From positions 57,051,982 to 57,115,981 of the forward strand of contig CM055099.1 in assembly GCA_029204225.1 (NCBI GenBank): a stretch of DNA of 64,000 bases. The letters are read 5' to 3'. The notes beneath the pieces were generated by a model. It did not search any database. It saw only the letters and a list, made by a program, of their open reading frames with translations, and was not told the DNA's origin. Numbering within the stretch: the first letter of the stretch is position 1; every line of letters begins with the position of its first letter. Origin of the DNA: Diphasiastrum complanatum. Taxonomy: Eukaryota > Streptophyta > Lycopodiopsida > Lycopodiales > Lycopodiaceae. A program made the position numbers and the translations under genes. Below are positions 12,321-25,620 of this stretch, piece after piece.

Positions 12321-15300
12321 TTAATTAAATCGTCGAAGCTCTTCATTTTCTCTCCTCAAAGCTTGAACTTCTTCCAATAAGTCTGCCTGATTTTGCATGA
12401 GCCTTTCAACCAAAGAAGATATTTGTAACTGCAAATTGTACAATCTTATGGGATCAATACACTAACTGGATACGATCCATCATCATAGTGCTATCAGTGC
12501 TCGTTACAAAAGAAAGTACAGCAAAATATTGAAAAAACTGAGTAGTTCAACAGGAATGGAATGGTGTTGGGTTGAACACATTAGATCTTTGTAGTTAAAC
12601 GAGGCTGTTTGCAATGTCCATGGCACATGCATTCCGTGTCGAGATTTTACATCTTATCGGATGAGTTTGACAGGAAGATTTCACCTGTTGGATGTGGCTT
12701 TGACGGAGTAGATCGAGGTGAAGATTTCGAACATCTTCGTGAATAGCACTTTGAAGAGTTCCGAGACTTTCTTCTAGAGCACGTTGCACCAGTTGCAGAG
12801 CAAACGATGGCGGTCCTTGCTGCACAGGCAGCATTCAATAAGAAAATGGAAGCATAGACATGAATGGGATTTTATGCTTTGTGCATTGCATTCTATCCAA
12901 TCATGAACCTGGAAGCGATAGTGGCTGTATAATCTTAGAAGAATTGAAAGCATGCACGGACTATATACTGTTTAGCTAATATGCTTGAAAAGACGAGCGG
13001 CCAATTACAGGAAAGGAAGATGAATTTTCTTCAGTAGAAATTGATGGATCTAGGCGTGAGCTGGTGGAACTGTCAATAGCTTTGACTCCATCTTGCATAG
13101 CTATCTTTGATATGCCAACGTAGTCCTGACTGCTGTTAATTCCTATATTTTGTTGTGCAGGAGAGTCGGGCCCAGCCAGAAAGTCATGTCTCATATTGGA
13201 CATCACCTGGAAGCTTGACTGCTTGTTGCTGGGCGGAAACGATTTGTCTATTTCCGATCTGCCTCTGAACAGAGCATCCGAGGACAAGGCTGCAGGTTTG
13301 CTATCGCGTCTAAACACTGGCTTTGTGTTTGCAACCTCTGCAGAAATATCTGTACGTGAGAAAACTTCTGCAGTTTCAGGACCATATGGTTTTGATCCAT
13401 TTGAAGGTGAGATGCTCAACGCAGAATACAACGCTTGAGATATAAACGAAGAGCTTTTGCCCACCACTCCATCTCCACCCCAATCCTCCGGTGGAGTCGT
13501 TGAGGGCGACCTATCGTCCTTGGTGAGCATGGTGCGACCAGAAGTGGCTGGCGAAGTTGGAAGTGAACGAGAGATGTCATTCTGCATCAAGTAATTTCGA
13601 TTTCAAATTTGTGAAGCTTACAACAAAAAGTTTACTGAAATTGCGTGCAGGCATAAAGGTTGAAAACGTGCAGTCAAGCCATTATTCTGTCATCTTCGTG
13701 TATAGCTGCGAGCTATGGTTCACTTAGAGATCTCGAAATTACATTGCTAAGTCGATCGATTTAAAAACGGCTATAGAATTGGTGATTCTGTTGATGTCAA
13801 AGCCTGAAAGTTCTCTAGAAAGCAAAGCATTAACAAACAATCAAGGCGTATTACAAGAACAATTCCATAAAGAAAAAACGAAGAAAAACCTAATCATTTG
13901 TCAACTCATGATCTTATGCTACAATGCAACCACCGTTACCTCATAAGAAGCCCCTCGAGATAATTGCTTGACTCTTTCACTCTTCATCTTTTCACCTGGA
14001 AAAGGAGTTTTAAACCCTACCAATTTAGCTCGCACTGATGAGCCAGGGAGGCTTTCTTGAACAATCAGCGTTTTCTTCAGTTCATCATTATTCGATAGAT
14101 TGGAGAAGGAGGGTGTAATTGGCTGCACATCAACCAAAGGAGAGAATATTTCCATATCATCCTTTGTGGTGCTGGGGTTTCTGTGAATTTGTAATGCTGC
14201 CCTGTTCTTCCACGAAAGCTTTTTTGAAGATGCTTCTTCACCTGCCAACGCATGCAAAGAGGCCGTACTTGTGGAAACTCCTGTCCCTAAACCTACACCA
14301 GCTAGTTGACGCTCGGAGCAACTTGACAAAGAGCGACCGAATCGTCTTCCTAAACGTGCACTTGATGGAATGCGTCCCTTGGTACTAAGAAGTGCCGAAG
14401 GAATAGGATCAGGCATCAACACCGGATCTTCTCCTATTCCTCCCAACAAAGCGACTTGCTCTGAGCAGTTCTCTTTATCAACCAGAATTGGACTTGATCG
14501 CTGCCAGCTTAAGTTTATAATTGGCTGAACTATTTGCAAAATGCCCACAATCAGTTTCCTGAGAATGCCAAGTAAAACACGAAAAAGGGTCTTGCTATCT
14601 CTCATAACGAGAAAATGCAAAGGACAATCTATAAAGAATTTCATTCTGAAGGCACTTTTGTCTGCAGATCGATAATGTACAGAGCCATTGAAAAAGCTTT
14701 TTAGAGTCAAAACCTAGTCTGGAAAACATTGGACACGGATTCGGAACGTAAACAACATGCGATGATGACTGTCCTGAAATTATCACACAACTCTTGAAAA
14801 TATATGAACAAAGTGATGTCTGTGAGGCTTATATATTTAAACGTCATAAGATTTCGTGTGGCCTACGTATTTTGAGAAGAAGCCCTGACATCCAGCATTC
14901 TTTCAAAGCAATGTCAGTAATATTTTTATATTTTACCTTCACCTCTCCAGCATATATGTACTTACGTCAGAAGAACTGTATGCATGCAACACTGTGGTAG
15001 GCTGAGGCTTTGCACGAATGTCATAAAACATAACACGGCCACTAGTTGTTCCAGCTGCCAAGGTGCAACCATCATCCTTCAATGCCAATGAAGAAAAAGG
15101 CGCCTCACCAGGAATACAGTGTACTGGTTTCTTCATACCCGAATCAAGTATGTACATCTTCTTATCCAATCCGACACTTACTAGTACCTGCTTCTCAACA
15201 ATGAAGGATAAAATAGTATACTTATTTTGAGATTGCCGTTTTGGAACTTATACTTAAGTCTTATAGACAGAAAATGCTACATCAAAATAACTCTGCATTA

Positions 15301-18300
15301 ATACTGCAGATTGGAATCGTACAGCATCTCTCTTCAACCTGAATGTAAGACAAAAAGTCAAGCAATTACGTTCAAGGCCAATACTCGAATGCAATTCTAA
15401 AGCCCTCGTGATTTTAATCATAGGTAGGCAGCTGTATCGCAAAAAACTGCGTTGGATTGAAATCAATAGCAAACTTTTCAACATCTATGAGCTACATATT
15501 GCTGAAATGTCTACTGTAGAATTTATCATGTAAATTCTATGCAATACCTTCTCATTTGAAGAAGAAAAACAGGTTCCACTTATGGGTGCCAGATGCCTTC
15601 TCACCCATGATACCTGAAATTCATCAAAAGTAGCATATTATGTCTATCTACATAAAACATTGGTTGAATTCCACAAAGGTTCATTTTCAGCCACAGTAAG
15701 GAACTAGAAATTAAGAAAAAAGGCGCACAAGGAATCACATATGTGCTAACTACAAGCAAGGTACTCATTATTGCTGGAAACAATGCCATTTTTTACTTGC
15801 AAAGTCTAAGGAATGGGCACACAAACATCATCTTGAGCACAATTAAAGGAAGAAGTGCATCGCATCTAACGTTGATGAGAAACATGAAGATAAGAGGAAA
15901 CATAAAATTACACACCTTTGGTATCCGAGCGGTAGTATCCCAGAGATGTATAGATCCATCATCTCCTGCTGTAACAAGAAGATGTCTGCTATTAGGGGAA
16001 GACTCCAATACCCTCAAAACCTGCTCCAAAGAAACTCACCAGTGGCAGACCAAAAAAGTCCGTCACATTCCTGCCAAATAAGGCCCATAAGCAGTCCAAC
16101 TCTATGCGTCCAACTAATTACAAGAACTGAAAATAAAAAAACATCAATTATATGTTAAATTGGGATTTCAAGCTATGCAAAATTGTAAATTTAAATTTGG
16201 TCACCCTTGAATTGTACGCCTATAATAGCAGCAAAAGAGTAGAATAACTTGACAAAAAGAGCATCATTGGCCAGAAAAGGGGCAGGGTTTTGCTACCTGA
16301 TCATGGGGATCTTTGAGCTCTGTAACTCGAGAGCCTGATGCTAGACTGTGCAAAATCAAATCTCCTCTTAAGCTGATAGAAGCTAAATGTTCATCTCTAC
16401 AGTTGTAAGTAACACCAGTGACTGTTGCCACATGTCCTTTTAGCCATTTGATACATCTTCGACGCTGCATGTCCCAGACTCTAACGAGCTTCCCAGTTCC
16501 TCCTGAGCATAAATATCTTGAGCTTTTGTGACTGAAGTTTATCACTAGAATGGACTCCTGAGAGATAGACCACAGTTATGAGAACAATTGACCAACTTCT
16601 GATTATAGCAAAATCACTGAAAGAGATATAAATATATTATGAGTACAAATTCATAAAGGATATTTAAAAGCTGAAAAACTCCAAATTCACCCCCCATCTG
16701 ACTTATGTGATGAAACTGAATAGGAATTGAGAGCTATAGGTCCAAGCCTATTCAGGAATGATTGCAGGCTTATCAATGAATGTCCTGAGAGACTTGGGTT
16801 ATCAAAGGAGAATCATTCTAGGACCTTTCAATAATATTACATCTCGCTGCAAAGTCTATCAACATCCTGAATTGCTTCTGTTAAGCTGTGTACTCGTCTT
16901 AAGGTATCAGATGTCCTTTTGCTTTCTTCATTACTGTGAGATAGATAATACTTATTGTTGCAACTTCATAGAGAAATACAAAATTTGATATTGAAGTCTT
17001 CATATTTTGTATTATATATTTAGGCCCTAGGGCTTAAGTATACGGTTGCCTGTGTCACGCTTAGTTCTAAGCGAATTTAAAATCAGTGTGTAAACCTTCC
17101 ATAAAACTCAGAGGTACAGCAACTTGATAACAAGTACATAACATTATCTACTTAAGTTTGAAATTAGCAATTCCTCATTGCAACTTCAGATTGTTGACTC
17201 ATGAGCTTTATGCAAAAAGATATCATAAACGATGTACTCCTTACAATCTTGGTGAGGTAGAGTTCCATACACTTGAAAACGTCCACATAAAAAAACAGCT
17301 CAATTTATTATGATTCAAGGTTTGTGAGTTCCCTTTCAAATATTTTCTCATAGTTGGTGCCTTATCGTGAGTATGATGCATCATTATTACTCCAGGTAGT
17401 AATTATTTCAGATAGATTTCTCTTTTCAGCATTGATCCATTCTTTGATATAAACTATCAACTGAATATCGTGGGATGTATCAATTGTAGTTTGCGCACAG
17501 GGTACATGAAAGACTAAGCAAAGTAATAGGAATAAGCAGTTCAAGAACTCTTCCAGAACAAAATATGAATGCTTGACAATACGTGTTTGCACTTTCAAAC
17601 GCTTGTCAAGGATGTTGCTAAGATGCACCCTTACAGGCTACAGCTGACTAGGAGTTTATTCACACCACTGTAGACGATAATACAATGACTACCAAAAAAA
17701 CTGAGGAGAATATAAAATCTTAAATTAACACTGCAACATAAGTAAAAATAAGAGAAGGATTATCGCTCATCTTCATCACTGCATAAAAGCCATGTTAGGT
17801 CGTCCAATACACATACATTTCCGTGAAGCACAGTCCAGACTCATATGGAGACTGGGGATGAGCGAAAGAACTAAAGAGGGACATAGTTTTCGTGCCATAA
17901 ATAGGTTACAGGTCAGAAGTTTGAGATCGTATCTGCTGCTCGCTTAGGTGATTGCTGGATTGATATTTCTGAAGGTTTTCCCTTTTTATAGCGATACTAT
18001 TATGTACAACTTTTATTTCTGATAAGGTGAATCAAATATGCACGGATAGTCATAGATGACATATACTTTATGTTCTTGTTAAGTATTACTTGTATTTTAA
18101 GAGTTATTTTGCACCTTCATGAAAGACATTACGGTTAAAGCGACTTGATTCTTTAAAGGGATTTGGAAAATAATTTCACTCGTACACAGCTATAATGCAA
18201 GATCCAAATGCGAATGCTAGCATTTGTTTTCCCAACAGGGCCACTCAGAATTTTCAACACGAAGAACATTGCTCAATTTTGGAAAATCACTCCGACTTGG

Positions 18301-18852
18301 GGAAATTGACACGCAAATCTAATGACATCTTGACTCGGAAGTAACTTACTCCTCTTTCATAATCTTGAAAGCTACGACATTATCATTACTTGCTTCTTAC
18401 TAGTCTAATAACTCACGTTGCCAATGTCCTCTACTTCGCTGCCAGCGGGAACCGTTCCCAGCGATCGTCCATTCTGCATCCACAATGAGATCTTTCGATC
18501 GTCCCCCGCGGTTGCCAAAACCAAATCTGGATCGTCGCAGCCATCAAATCTTAGAACTAGAATTGCTCTGTGCATAAGTCCATCAATTACATGAAAATGC
18601 AAACCACTACAGCAGAAAACAAAATGCACTAGATTCGATTATTGCTTGCACGTAATAACCAGCAAACCAGCATTCCCAAACAAGGCAACACTGCGATCGA
18701 CCAAGAGACGTCATACTTGTATGGTTCCATCGAGCAGAATTGACTTGAAAACCGGGCGACGGTGCATACTGGAGGACGCAAGGATCAGCATTCACCAAAA
18801 GGACATCAAAAAGTTTGATCGTATCTCCAGCGCATGCAGCAAGCAGCGCCAT
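12321..18852 (-). CDS. NEDD1: NEDD1-type WD40 protein, gamma-tubulin complex recruiter
   Basis: NEDD1 proteins recruit gamma-tubulin ring complexes to microtubule nucleation sites in the spindle and phragmoplast (family knowledge). I read ten exons, join(18852..18717, 18526..18417, 16557..16297, 16020..15916, 15613..15548, 15187..14966, 14524..13940, 13581..13009, 12819..12685, 12428..12321), all introns GT-AG and in phase, giving 766 aa, close to the roughly 780 aa of Arabidopsis NEDD1. Residues 1-300 hold the WD40 propeller (starting [30 protein letters not shown] spans the exon 1/2 junction; then [16 protein letters not shown] and [15 protein letters not shown]). Residues 301-686 are Ser/Pro-rich linker containing the plant-typical TPPEDWGGD. 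Residues 687-766 are the conserved C-terminal helical domain ([30 protein letters not shown], ending [11 protein letters not shown]) that binds gamma-tubulin. The exon 8 donor is the least certain splice site. No lesions seen. Confidence 0.93.
16558..18416 (-). other. Large second intron of NEDD1
   Basis: An 1,859-bp intron between the GTGAGT donor after residue 82 and the TCTCTCAG acceptor before exon 3. It is AT-rich with no recognisable transposon, RNA gene or nested ORF; the other NEDD1 introns are 190-440 bp. Confidence 0.7.
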
Positions 18853-20671
18853 CTCCTCTTACTCTTCTTACTGATTCCTCCTTGATCGCATCACCATAGT
18901 CCTCCTCCTGTAATTCTTCCTTCCTACACATTCATGCTTCTCATCCTTTTCTTCTCTTCTTCATCCTCGTATGCCACCGAACAAACGAAGAACAAGCGTC
19001 ACATAGACCAATGCGTGCTAAAGTAATTGTAAAGACCTTGCCAAAATGGTGGGAGACCACCCTAGTAGTAGTTGGGGGGTTCAAGGTGGGGGGTCTCGAT
19101 TCCTGATTAGCCTCTCTACCAACAAGTCTTACCAAAATAACATTAGCCCAATTGACACAACATCTTTACCAATAGTGTCCCCATAGGCTTTTATGACACA
19201 ACATCTTGCCACCTATGTTGTTGGAGTTGGATAGGAGAGTTTGCCTCGGTGTTGAAGACTAGAGCTATGAATCTTGGGTGTGCGTAAGCATTAGACATCT
19301 TTCATGCCCTTGAACTGAAACCTATGTTACACTAATTGTCGATGTATAGAAACACCATGGTAGCTTGTGTGAGTACTATAAAAGCTCGATGCCACATGCA
19401 ATAGAGACTAGTGTTTACATTGACTAAAGTCTTGGGTGGGGCCTCGCACCTTTGGAACTTGCCCTTGGACTCTCTCCCTAGAGCCGGGCCAGACTTACAT
19501 GTGAGAGACCCCACAACCCCACACCCCATGACTTTATCCTATACATAATCCACATCATTTTTATATGTTGTATATAACAACAATTAATTCATATGCAAAA
19601 AGAAAAAGAAAAAAAACAAGGATGTCCATGCATAATGTACATTAATCATATATGTTGTACATTACACCAAAAGTAATTGATATTATACAAAAAGACAGAA
19701 AAAAGTAAGATGATATTTTTAACGCTTTCCCAATGGGCATACACCAAATATGGATGTTCACACAAAACAATCCAACCATGGTCTAAAAAAAAACCAACTA
19801 TGGCAAGCTTAACATTCTACACTTCCATTAATTTTAAGTCCATACAATTTGAAGTTACCTTTGAAGATGACCTTTAGGAGTTTAGATCAACTATAATCAA
19901 ATTTTTTTATGTTAATGTTTTGTGCATTATACATCCACAAGTAGGCATAACATCAAAAGGCTCCCAAGGATCCCTTTTTTGTAGCAGTTGGTACTTGAGC
20001 CAAGGTCTTCACGGACATATTATTGATTAGTAATGGGGAAGTATCTCTATTTTCACTACTAAATGAGTCTTGGTATTGAAATATTCCCTATCTCCTATAA
20101 CTAGCAAACTCCATAATAGTGCAATATCTTTAGGTTTTTGATTAGTTGTGTATCAATATGAAAATGGTGTATGATTTGTAGAGTACTATATGCATGACTA
20201 ACATTTCAAGCGTGACACATTCGCTAATGTGAGTACAAATTATGCAATAGCCTAAAGGAGTGTGTCCTCTGCATAATTTTCAAGAGCAATTTATTTAAAT
20301 TTTTATGATCGGTGCCTTCAACTATTAAGTTGTTTTTGCATGACCTATTGGTGGTGTTTTTTGTTTTTGTATAAGATATTTGCTTTAGCATAAAACCATC
20401 CTTTCAAAAAAGTCAATTATCAAAAGGCATAGACTTTTTGAAGGGCAATGCGGAAGAATAGACTTTTTTATAATGCTACATGCACTAGATCTAAAAAGGC
20501 AATGGACTGTTGTTGTCAATTCAAGACCAACCACCATCAATGGAGTAACATATTTTGAAACACAACTAGGGAGGATTGTGATATAATTGTTACATAATTT
20601 TCAAGAGGGTCTATTGTGACTTGTTACTCCAATAATGTAGAATGAGGCTTTTAGTTGTGAATGCATACTAT

Positions 20672-20673
<2 letters not shown>
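18853..20673. other. NEDD1 upstream region and intergenic DNA
   Basis: The first roughly 150 bp (pyrimidine-rich on the plus strand) is the likely 5' leader/promoter of NEDD1, but no TATA box stands out. The rest has no ORF resembling a protein. Confidence 0.5.

Positions 20674-20749
<76 letters not shown>
20674..20749. repeat. (GA)n microsatellite
   Basis: About 76 bp of perfect GA dinucleotide. A short AGAG tract recurs at about 20,980 and a longer one at 21,076. Confidence 0.97.
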
Positions 20750-20752
<3 letters not shown>

Positions 20753-21072
20753 TGGGCAATGATAGAAAAAAAGGGTTTTGTCTGTTCTCATTGGTCCATT
20801 TTTGCCCTAAAACTTATTTGAAGGGCATTTGAAGTGCATTTGAAATGGGTTGAAAATGACGTGCATTTAGAAATTTCTAGAGAGAGAACATGCGACTTTA
20901 AAAATTCTTTAGAAGTTTCTAGAAAGAGAGAAAGGTATAAGAGGGCAAGAGTGAGAAGGAGAGGCGTGCATAAGGATAGAGAGAGAGAGAGAGAGCTATT
21001 TTTTTATCTTTAAGGATTTTTTAGGGATTTTTTAGGGATTTTTAAGGTTTTTTTAAGTTTTAGATGAAAACT

Positions 21073-21183
<111 letters not shown>

Positions 21184-21227
21184 ATTTGAGTTTGAGTTTA
21201 AGTAGACTAATATTGAAAGTTATAGCT

Positions 21228-21588
21228 GTCAGAAATGGTGAACCCCTGCAACTTTGCCGCAACACGAACACGAAACGAAGGTCGAATGAGAACAATTCGT
21301 GACAGTCAACGTGCCTTGACTCAAAGCACGAACGATTCACAAATCATTCGTGAATCGTAGACATACCTCCAGGACCGCAAACCACAAAGGCACGCAAAAC
21401 GAAAGATTATGAAAGAAACGAAAAGAGCGAAAACAAACGAAGGAAACGAAACAAATGAAGGGGAATCTTTCGCACTGCCAGCTGGCAGCTCAATGGGCAT
21501 GGAGTCATAGACTTCACACCCAGGTAAAACGAGTGGCAACAACGGAGAGTAACTGATTAGTTGTTTAGCGTTAACTAGTTTTGTGAAC
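21228..21588 (+). repeat. Truncated copia LTR, plus orientation
   Basis: Starts TGTCAGAAATGGTGAAC and matches the first half of the LTR at 27,290-28,053 up to TTAACTAGTTTTGTGA. It then switches abruptly to the reverse complement of the LTR end (ACAGCACAAGGAC...), so two LTRs are fused in inverted orientation here. It may be the remaining 5' LTR of the plus-strand element at 25,621-28,053. Confidence 0.8.
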
Positions 21589-22231
21589 AGCACAAGGACA
21601 AAGAGATACACGAAAATAGAGTGACTATATTATCAGTCTGGTTTTGGAGCGAGATCGTCAATATCTCGCTCGTTGGCGGATCAAAACTCTGCTCTTACGC
21701 TGTGTTCTGCTTATTGGCAGACTTTCATGCACAGCTATGGTATTTTTGCTTTCTTACTCTATTCGCTACGTCTCTCTTTGTCTCTCACAAATCTCTGTAT
21801 CCACTCTCTTTTTGTTATGATCCAAAGAGGATCATTTATACCTCCACTATGTGGAGTTTTTACAAGATAGCTAAACGTAGAATGACAAGACTAGTTAACA
21901 CTAATCAACTAGTTAGTTAGTCTCCGTCGTTGCTATTCATTTCAGTTGGGCGAGAAGCCTGTTGAGCTGCCAGTTGGCAGCGTGAAAGATTTCTCTTCAT
22001 TTGTTTCGTAATCTCCTGTTTGCTCTCGTTCTTTTTGTTTCTTTTCATAGTTTTCGTTTCACGTCCCTTTTTCGATTTATGGTCCTGGAGGTCTGTTTAC
22101 GGTTCACGAATGATTTGCGAATCGTTCGTGCTTCGAGTCAAAGACACGTTGACTGTCGCAAATCGTTCTCGTTCGACCTTCGTGTCTTGTTCGTGCTGCG
22201 ACAAAGTTGTAGGAGTTCACCATTTCTGACA
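21589..22231 (-). repeat. 3' LTR of minus-strand copia element A
   Basis: On the minus strand it starts TGTCAGAAATGG at 22,231, directly after a polypurine tract (AAGAGGGAG, complement at 22,232-22,240). It carries TATAAATGATCC and the GACGATCTCGCTC block. Its distal end is lost at the inverted LTR junction near 21,588. Confidence 0.8.
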
Positions 22232-25200
22232 CTCCCTCTTGAACCTTGCACCTTTGTTCATTTAATCCAATTGCCTTTCTTTCCTTGGCAAAAAGTGGCT
22301 TCTCGAGCAGTTTTGTGAGGAGAGCTGCAATCATACTTTCTGATTTTACGAACTGGACCTGGAGCTCTCCTTTCGAGATCAAATCTTGAATGTGATGGTA
22401 CTTCAAAGGAATGTGCTTCGTCTTTGAATGGAAGACAGGACCATGGGACAGATAGATGGCACTCTGAGAGTCCATCATCATCATGCTTGGTCCCTCTTGT
22501 GGTATCCCGATTGCCTCCAAAATCATTTGTAGCCACACTACCTCATTCACCACTTTTGAGGCTGCGACATACTCAGCTTTGCAAGAGAATTGAGCTACCA
22601 AGGTTTTCTTTTTTGCATATCTAACTGATTGCAACTCTGCACACAATTGTACATCCTCCAGTAATGGATTTACTGTCATCTTTGCAGCTCGCCCAGCTCG
22701 CATCACTATAGTGATGCAACTCAAATCCTTTCTCTTCGTTTCTAGCTCTGTAGGTTAATCCCATATTCTGGGTACCCTTCAGATACCGTAGGATTTGTTT
22801 GGCCATTTGCCAATGTGTTAGACTAGGATTGGAACAGAATTGGCTCAATGCGTAAACAGAGAAGGCCAGACTTGGTCTGGTACTAATTGTCAAGTACATT
22901 AGACTCTCTATTAAGTTCTGGTAGGTTATACCTGCCATCTTCTGTTCTTCCTCTGTTTTTGGGCAATCCCGTTTCGTGAGCTTGGTTCCAGCTATCATTG
23001 GTGTGGCTTTCTCTTTGCAGTCCATCATGTGGTACTGCTTCAGCACTTTTTTGGCATATTCTGACTGACTCAAGTGCATTTCGCCATTTGTTTGATCTCT
23101 TATGATCTCCAGCCCTAGGCATTTTGTTGCTTCTCCAAGATCTCCATGAAAATGGTCAGTATCACAAAATCCTTTCCTACTCTTTTGATGTAGACATTAT
23201 AGTCTGGTTGAGTAGGATTGAAGTCTAGAGACTTTAGAAGACCATCAAGCTTTTTGTACCAGGCTTGTGATGCCTGTTTTAGACCGTAGATGCATCTCTG
23301 CAATCGACAAACATATTGTCTGTTGTCGGGGTCTTCATAGCCTTCAGGTTGCTTCATGAAGATTTTCTCCTCTAGATCTCCGTGGAGAAAGGCTGTTTTC
23401 ACGTCAATCTGGTGAATTTCCAGATTATACCGTGTGGCATATGCAAGGAATAGCCTTATGCTTGTCATCTTGACCATGGGCGAATATGTGTCAAAATAGT
23501 CAACACCATATCTCTGCGTGTAGCCCTTTGCGACAAGCCTTGCCTTGTAGCGGCCAATAGTGCCATCTGATTTCAGCTTTTTACACCCACTTGCAGTCGA
23601 CTACTTTTCTGTTTTCTAGCAGTGGTTCTAATGTCCATGCCTCGTTTTGCCTCATCGTTAGAAAATATGTCGAACTTGAGAGCGAATATGTTTTTATCGG
23701 TCCACACACATCAGAGTGGACAAGCTCAGGAACTTCCTTGGCTCTTCTTCCCTTGTGCGTGAATGGATTCTGATGTTGCTTGCCTTTCTGACAAGCCTCG
23801 CAGAACTCAGCCTCGGGCCTTGAAATCTTGAGACCTGTGACAATGCCTTTTCTACTCATGTCATACAGGCTCCGCATGTTCAGATGATACATTCTCCTAT
23901 GCCAGAGCTGATCTTCATTTTCTGAGACATTTAATATGCTTTCAGAGTTGCTGATTATTTTGGCCTAGTAGAGGTTTCCTTCTCTGCATCCGATCATATA
24001 GCAAGTGTTGCCATCGAACATAACTTGAATGCCTAGATCTGCCATATTGGAGACAGATAGCAAATCTTTTCTGAGTGAAGGCACATAAAGTGCTCCTGGC
24101 AGCTCTGCTTGGTCTGACAATGTTCGTAGCTATAGAGAGCCGATGCCCTTGACATCGTGTCTGCTTCCATCACCTAGAATCACTGCCCTGTCATTTTCGA
24201 GTTCGCAAAAGTTGATCAAGATCTTCTTGTTGCAGGTTATGTGAGATGTTGCTCCTGAATCGTTGACTACATCGTAGTCGTGTTCAGAGTAGCTTGTCGA
24301 AGCTTCGTCGAGTACCGTGAAAGCTTCGCCCCCTCTTTCAACATCCTTTGATGACTCTGCAACGTTTGCCTTTTCAGCTTTTTTTTCTTTTTTGGGTTGA
24401 ATCTGCAGTCTATGCAGAATGTCCTTTCTTCTTGCAGTGCGTACAAGGTATTGCTGGATTGAACCAACATTTGTTGGCCGTATGGCCTGGTTTGTGGCAG
24501 TGATCGCAGGAAGAAGATTGTTGATTCGAGGACTTCGTCTTCTCGAATCATGCCTTGTTTTTGTTCTTCTTCTTTCCTTTTGTGAAGAGAGCTTTCTCTT
24601 GATCACTGCTTCCCTCTCCTTCTTCTCTCATCAGTCTCTCATCAGCGACAAGACTGACTGCTTTGTCGAATGTCATATATGGTAGACTCAGTATGAGCAT
24701 TCTCAGCGGATGATAGGACATCGGTAGAGATTTCATGAAATACTTCAGCTGCTGTGGTGCTGGGACTTGGTGCTCCTGTCCTGATGCAGCGAGTTGAGCG
24801 AAGATCGTTCTGATCTTCTCAACATGCTGATCCAACTGGTTGCCATCCCATCGTATTGATTGCAGCTAATTGTGAAGGTGCATGATTGAAGCTGCAGTCC
24901 TCACTTCGTACTTCTTCTTCAATCTTTCCCATGCTGCATGGCTGCTTTCATAGTCTTCAACCTGCATGAGTAGATCTTCATTTATGGATGAAATGATGAT
25001 TGCCATTGCGCACTCATCCTTTTTGATCCATTCAACTCTCCTCGAGTCTCCCTCTGGAGGCTGCACCTCTGAGAGCTTGATCACCGACCAGATGCCTTCG
25101 CCCTTTAGGAGTGTTTTGATTTTGAATTTCCAGATTCTGTAATTTGCACCATCAAGACTGATTGCTACTCTGGTATGGATTGTCGTAGCCATATTGTGTT

Positions 25201-25257
25201 GTCTGGAAGAATCACTGCTGGGATATCAATAGTGATAGCAAATCAGTTTTGATACCA
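22232..25257 (-). pseudogene. Copia element A internal region (gag-pol), decayed
   Basis: Minus-strand Ty1/copia polyprotein in fragments. gag starts at 25,192 (MATTIHTRVAISLDGANYRI) after a Met-tRNA primer site (25,246-25,257). Protease (DSGATSHITC, near 24,250), GAG-pre-integrase (C..C..GK..Q near 23,810) and an integrase start (VHSDVCGP) follow. Most of the integrase core is deleted: the frame jumps at about 23,665 to the RT start (NEAWTLEP). RT (IHQIDVKTAFLHGDLE, YGLKQASQAWYKKLDG) has lost the YVDD segment, then RNase H (KTLVAQFSCKAEYVAASKVV) runs to the polypurine tract. Several stops and frameshifts; not functional. Confidence 0.88.
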
Positions 25258-25620
25258 TGTCGCAGAAACGAAAGACTGTTTCTTGTTCGTCTTCTCTCTC
25301 TTCGGATTCGCGAACAATTTTTTTTCTTTGAATTTTCTTTTCATGCGGAAGCTCTTACAAGATCCCAAACACACGACTACGCATCACATAACACATTCTA
25401 CTCTAGCAATCAAGACACACAGCACAAGACAACGAGATACACGAAAATAGAGTGACTATATTATCAGTTTGGGGTTTTGGAGGTGTGTTTACGTTTCACG
25501 AATGATTCGCAAATCGTTCGTGCTTTGAGTCAAAGACATGTTGACTGTTGTGAATCATTCTCGTTCGACCTTCGTGTCTTGTTCGTGTCATGACAAAGTT
25601 GCAGTTCACCATTTCTGACA
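25258..25620 (-). repeat. 5' LTR of copia element A, internally deleted
   Basis: Minus-strand LTR from TGTCAGAAATGG (25,620) to CTGCGACA (25,258), followed by TGGTATCAAAAC (25,257-25,246), the Met-tRNA primer site. It is only 363 bp against about 764 bp for the LTR at 27,290; the middle part between CACCTCCAAAAC and CTGATAATATAG is missing. Confidence 0.82.

Noticed and set aside
13196-14388. Plus-strand ORFs at 13,196-13,438 and 14,119-14,388
   Set aside because: They are antisense shadows of NEDD1 exons 7 and 8.
14595-14786. Minus-strand ORF inside NEDD1 ([14 protein letters not shown])
   Set aside because: It lies in the intron between exons 6 and 7; joining SSSD directly to [10 protein letters not shown] matches the family and keeps phase.
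18527-18629. Longer version of NEDD1 exon 2 starting upstream
   Set aside because: Only the acceptor at 18,527 (GATCCAG) gives [14 protein letters not shown] in frame; the longer form adds non-conserved residues or a stop.
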